This document shows, piece by piece, positions 15,016-18,253 of a stretch of 18,253 nt of DNA. Location: contig CAYZME010000039.1 of the NCBI GenBank assembly GCA_964479435.1, positions 1-18,253 on the forward strand, in the 5' to 3' direction. Numbering within the stretch: position 1 is the stretch's first letter; each line of letters opens with the position of its first letter. A program made the translations under genes and the position numbers. The notes beneath the pieces are model-generated. The model had not been told where the DNA came from. It searched no databases and was given only the letters and a program-made list of their open reading frames with translations. Origin of the DNA: JAAYKS01 sp964479435 (lineage in GTDB: Bacteria; Bacillota; Clostridia; Saccharofermentanales; UBA5734).

Positions 15016-16332
15016 TTACAGCCTCCACACGCGATAACCGTCATCTTGCAATGAGGGTTTTTCGAAAACACCTTTTACATCGATGAGAACACGCTCATCG
15101 TCGTTGCCGTCGTACAGGCTCGAGAGCTCTGTACTTGTCATATTGCGATAGAAGTCGTGGGCGACCGCAAATACGACGCAATCCATACCGGCAATATCTT
15201 CCATAGGGGTCAGCGCAATTCCGTACTCTTCGAAGACTTCGTGCGGATCAGCTTCCGGGTCAGAAACAATGGGCGTGACCCCAAACTCCAAAAGTCGATC
15301 TATAATGTCCCTGACTTTAGAATTGCGAATGTCAGGGCAGTTTTCTTTGAAAGTGATGCCAAGGATCGCTATCTTCGCGCGCTTCACGTTCTTGTCAGCC
15401 AGGATCAATTGTTTGATGATGGCATCCGCGACAAAGGCACCCATTCCATTATTTATTTTCCGACCTGATAAGATGATTTGTGAATGGTATCCCAGTTTTT
15501 CCGCCTGATATATAAAATAATAAGGATCTACGCCGATGCAATGTCCACCGACCAAACCGGGTGTAAAACGCAAGGCATTCCACTTTGTGTTCATTGCCTT
15601 GATGACTTCAAGCGTATCGATGTTCATCCGGTCAAAAACCATTGCCAATTCGTTCATGAAGGCAATGTTTATATCGCGCTGACTATTTTCGACAACCTTG
15701 GCCGCCTCCGCTACCTTGATGCTGGAAGCTTTGTGTACGCCTGCTTCGATTACCAAGGAGTAAACATCGGCTATCAAATTCAATGATTCGTTATCCATCC
15801 CTGAGACGATTTTTATAATACTCTCAAGCCGATTGATTTTATCTCCCGGGTTAATGCGTTCAGGCGAATACCCGATTTTAAAATCAATGCCACATCGCAG
15901 GCCGGACTCTTTTTCCAGAATCGGGATACATACTTCCTCTGTAACACCAGGGTAAACAGTGGATTCATAAACGACGATTGAACCGGATTTGAGATTGCGA
16001 CCAATGACCTCACTTGCGCCAATAACAGGCGTCAGGTCGGGGGTGTTATCCGGTTTGACAGGGGTAGGGACAGCAACAATAAAAAACCTCGCTGTCCGCA
16101 ACACCGATTCATCACTCGTAAAAAGAACCGATGTCTCCGCGATCACTTCGTCGCCCACCTCGCGCGTGGGGTCTATTCCACTGCGGTAAATTTCGATTTT
16201 CTCCTGGTTGATATCAAAGCCGATGACATCAATTTTCCGGGAAAAAGCGACAGCGATTGGCATCCCGACATATCCCAGTCCGATGACTGCCATTTTGGTT
16301 TTGCGATTGATAAGCTGCGAATAAATACTCAT
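15016..16332 (-). CDS. UDP-N-acetylhexosamine 6-dehydrogenase (WbpA/TviB/CapL type)
   Basis: NAD+-dependent enzyme that oxidises C6 of a UDP-HexNAc (UDP-GlcNAc or UDP-GalNAc) to the uronic acid, feeding acidic sugars into capsule or exopolysaccharide. The product is 438 residues, normal for the family. Seen: the Rossmann motif GLGYVG (18-23), VAVPTPVKPDNTPDL, YSPERINPGDK, and LVGGHCIGVDPYY with the catalytic cysteine C265, then the C-terminal UDP-binding domain with GITFKENCPDIRNSK. I chose the ATG at 16332 (MSIYSQLINRK, the usual beginning in this family) over an ATG five codons earlier, because GGCGGGG precedes the later one. It begins one base after the stop of the upstream glycosyltransferase, so the two are translationally linked. 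UDP-GlcNAc versus UDP-GalNAc cannot be told apart here. Confidence 0.93.
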   Translation of the reverse strand: MSIYSQLINRKTKMAVIGLGYVGMPIAVAFSRKIDVIGFDINQEKIEIYRSGIDPTREVGDEVIAETSVLFTSDESVLRTARFFIVAVPTPVKPDNTPDLTPVIGASEVIGRNLKSGSIVVYESTVYPGVTEEVCIPILEKESGLRCGIDFKIGYSPERINPGDKINRLESIIKIVSGMDNESLNLIADVYSLVIEAGVHKASSIKVAEAAKVVENSQRDINIAFMNELAMVFDRMNIDTLEVIKAMNTKWNALRFTPGLVGGHCIGVDPYYFIYQAEKLGYHSQIILSGRKINNGMGAFVADAIIKQLILADKNVKRAKIAILGITFKENCPDIRNSKVRDIIDRLLEFGVTPIVSDPEADPHEVFEEYGIALTPMEDIAGMDCVVFAVAHDFYRNMTSTELSSLYDGNDDERVLIDVKGVFEKPSLQDDGYRVWRL

Positions 16333-16333
16333 T

Positions 16334-18253
16334 TCATTCCCCGCCATTTCTGTTGTTTTGTTTCAGAATATATTCCGCGGCATCCAATGCGCCATTTTGT
16401 ATGTTGAATTTTTCGGCATGCTCGCGCATGGTTCGATTGTGTTGAACGTCAGCAAGTTGCGCAATGGCCGTGTCCAATGAGGGCTCATCGAAATGGTCTA
16501 GCAACAAGGCCGCACCCGCGTTTACAGCCAGCATTGCCCGGCCATATTGGTCATCTGTGCCGGTTTCCATGTTGGGCAGAAGAAGCGACGGAAGACGCAA
16601 GTAGAGCAATTCGTGAAAGCTATTGTAGCCGCAGGCGCTAATAGCAAAGTCAAATCCATCAAAATATTTTGAATTCGGATAGTCTTTGATAATCACAATA
16701 TCGTTTTCATAGATCGTGAGTTCGTTGCCAATGATTGACTCTCCCAGGGCGATCACAATATCCCCCCGTTTACGTAAAGATCGGACGACAGGACCGATTT
16801 GCGAGTGGATATCATTGATATTGCCAGCGCCCAATTGCACGTACACGAAAAGCTTGTCATCAGGCACATTGAAAAGTTTTCTGACTTGATCCCGGTTTAA
16901 CAGCTCGTCCTTTTCAATATATATAATAGGCGGGACACTTATATGGCGTTCATCGTTAGGTGGAGGCTCCTTTCCTGCTTCCGCTGGTAAGATGATCATG
17001 TCAAATGATTTCTCCTGTTCCATTCGAGCCGCTTCCATACCCGCTTTTTCGTTTCCACGCTTCACCCAGATCTTCTTCAACCCTTCTTGTTGACCAATGG
17101 TGCGTACAAATTGAGCATAGGGAAAAGCACCGTCAAAAACCACAGTTTTAACATCATGTAAAGAAAAGATCGCATCCAGCGTATCTGTCAGCAAGGTTCC
17201 CCATTGCGCAGGTGTGATATCGCTGTTGAGGGACGTTTTTGGCGGTACATGATAGGCGGGAAACCCCTCGCGATTCAAAATGTTCATCGCCACACTGGTG
17301 GTTAAGAACAAAATTTCCTGATCAGTAGAAAAGTTGCGAATTTGCCTGGCGATCGCCATGGAGCGCGTAAGGTGTCCCAGCCCTGCTCCGTTCGTTGCCA
17401 TGAATAAAATCGCGTTTTTCGAGCTGGGAATACGTGCGAGATATCGGCTTCGCATGTCGCGCCGGGTGCGAGCGGAGATCTGGTTTTGTTCGCCTCCCGG
17501 GATATGGTGATGATCGAGAGCCGTCTGATCGACCCCGGCATCCAGCCTTGCGGAACGCAGGTCCTGCTTTTTCCCCATGAGCCAAAAAATCGCAGATTTC
17601 AAACCATGATAAACAAACCTTGCCGCCCGCGCCGGAAGCCTGGGTGAATGCCAATACGCCAGCTGAAGGCGTCCCAGTTTGGAATGAGCAAGTTCGCTAT
17701 ATTTGGCATCACTGTTTGCTTTCTGCCGTCGCAGAGTCTGAACACGTTGACGCAAGTGAATACGGTCTTCAATCAGTTTGTTCAGCCGTTCACGTAACCC
17801 CGCGATCAGTTGCTGGTTGTACTGAGGATCGATTCCCTGCGCCTGCAGGGAATCGATTTTTGCTTGTAGATCGATACTTTGTTGCGATCTTTCCTGTAGC
17901 TCTTGCTGTAATAAGCGATGGGCTTTGCTTTGATCCTCCAGCCGAGCGTTTGTTTGAGCCAACGCATCCTTCATGGCGTGTATTTTGGTGTCAGCAGCCA
18001 AGCGCTTCGCTTGCGCGTCCTGCCGCAGTTCATCTATTTTGGCGTTCAGCTCCGATCGTTGTGTCTCCAATCTTGAAATTCGCGCCCGGCGCAGTTTGTC
18101 TTTCTCATTCAAAGCGCTTTCTATGGACCAGAAACCATTTTCAATGTAACGGAGCAGTTGTATGTCGATCGGAAAGCTGGGATCTTTCTTAGGAAGGGCA
18201 ATCAACCCGATCCAATCCCGAAGTAGTTGTACCTGAGCTACCGAAAAGAAGGT
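16334..18253 (-). CDS. Coiled-coil protein fused to a MurG-like (GT28-type) glycosyltransferase, N-terminus missing
   Basis: The frame is open to the right edge (16 codons beyond the first possible TTG at 18205), so the true N-terminus is outside the window; at least 639 residues are present. Numbering from the TTG: about 35-165 is a charged, heptad-like coiled coil rich in Q, E, K, R and L; 175-260 is a basic linker with a hydrophobic patch (YHGLKSAIFWLMG); 263-615 is a GT-B glycosyltransferase. In that domain ATNGAGLGHLTRSMAIARQI (270-289) matches the MurG-type N-terminal glycine loop, and SACGYNSFHELLYLRLPSLLLPN matches the C-terminal donor-binding region of GT28-like enzymes. It probably adds a sugar in the local polysaccharide pathway, with the coil serving assembly or length control; that role is speculative. 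It sits directly upstream of the dehydrogenase gene. Confidence 0.85.
   Translation of the reverse strand, partial: TFFSVAQVQLLRDWIGLIALPKKDPSFPIDIQLLRYIENGFWSIESALNEKDKLRRARISRLETQRSELNAKIDELRQDAQAKRLAADTKIHAMKDALAQTNARLEDQSKAHRLLQQELQERSQQSIDLQAKIDSLQAQGIDPQYNQQLIAGLRERLNKLIEDRIHLRQRVQTLRRQKANSDAKYSELAHSKLGRLQLAYWHSPRLPARAARFVYHGLKSAIFWLMGKKQDLRSARLDAGVDQTALDHHHIPGGEQNQISARTRRDMRSRYLARIPSSKNAILFMATNGAGLGHLTRSMAIARQIRNFSTDQEILFLTTSVAMNILNREGFPAYHVPPKTSLNSDITPAQWGTLLTDTLDAIFSLHDVKTVVFDGAFPYAQFVRTIGQQEGLKKIWVKRGNEKAGMEAARMEQEKSFDMIILPAEAGKEPPPNDERHISVPPIIYIEKDELLNRDQVRKLFNVPDDKLFVYVQLGAGNINDIHSQIGPVVRSLRKRGDIVIALGESIIGNELTIYENDIVIIKDYPNSKYFDGFDFAISACGYNSFHELLYLRLPSLLLPNMETGTDDQYGRAMLAVNAGAALLLDHFDEPSLDTAIAQLADVQHNRTMREHAEKFNIQNGALDAAEYILKQNNRNGGE
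17828..17857. repeat. Perfect 13-bp inverted repeat with 4-nt loop inside a coding region
   Basis: ATCGATTCCCTGC (17828-17840), loop GCCT, then GCAGGGAATCGAT (17845-17857), with no mismatch. A run of five Ts (17857-17861) begins at the last stem base on the plus strand, so read in that direction it resembles an intrinsic terminator. It lies within the coiled-coil region of the minus-strand glycosyltransferase gene, encoding IDSLQAQGID. Confidence 0.92.

Noticed and set aside
16333..16347. Upstream ATG for the dehydrogenase, five codons earlier
   Set aside because: It lacks a ribosome binding site and lies inside the upstream coding region; the family usually begins like MSIYSQLIN.
17302..17654. 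Additional minus-strand frames of 79 and 110 codons and a plus-strand frame of 190 codons near 17620-18192
   Set aside because: They are alternative frames of the coiled-coil glycosyltransferase gene and show no motifs.

Overview
The window looks like a bacterial chromosome segment from a Bacillota (Clostridia-like) genome. The clues are strong GGAGG-type ribosome binding sites, an EpsD-like family-4 glycosyltransferase, zinc-ribbon proteins of the type common in Clostridia, and a Dlt-like acylation cassette. The lineage is an inference. A 10-N run marks a draft or metagenome assembly gap.

Layout. (1) Positions 1-2646, minus strand: L-fucose isomerase (fucI) followed 18 nt later by a zinc-ribbon protein that runs off the left edge. 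The fucI leader holds a 23-bp tandem repeat. (2) 2882-4682, plus strand: a GT4 glycosyltransferase and a small membrane protein with an N-terminal zinc ribbon. (3) 4696-6126, minus strand: a membrane phosphoglycosyl transferase that would start lipid-linked polysaccharide synthesis. It is transcribed away from the next block by back-to-back promoters. (4) 6299-15015, plus strand: a seven-gene operon of MBOAT acyltransferase, acyl carrier protein, SGNH esterase/transferase-like membrane protein, adenylate-forming ligase 1 (interrupted by the N run), DASS/SLC13-type anion transporter, adenylate-forming ligase 2 (DltA-like), and a GNAT acyltransferase. (5) 15016 to the right edge, minus strand: a WbpA/TviB-type UDP-HexNAc 6-dehydrogenase preceded by a coiled-coil plus MurG-like glycosyltransferase that runs off the right edge.

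How the parts fit. Regions 2, 3 and 5 are exopolysaccharide or capsule functions: priming, sugar transfer and supply of a uronic amino-sugar. Region 4 has the architecture of the Dlt teichoic-acid D-alanylation pathway (ligase, carrier, MBOAT, SGNH protein), but with two ligases, an organic-anion transporter and a GNAT added. In ligase 2 the aspartate that binds the substrate alpha-amino group in amino-acid-activating domains is a valine by ungapped alignment. My working hypothesis is that the cassette decorates an extracellular polysaccharide with a carboxylic acid that is not an amino acid, possibly one moved by the DASS carrier. The substrate and the acceptor are not known from sequence.

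Genes are packed tightly. The convergent pair at 15015/15016 has no base between the two stop codons. Base composition is patchy: fucI and the GT4 gene are GC-rich, while parts of the acylation operon are strongly AT-rich, which suggests a mosaic, partly imported surface-polysaccharide locus.
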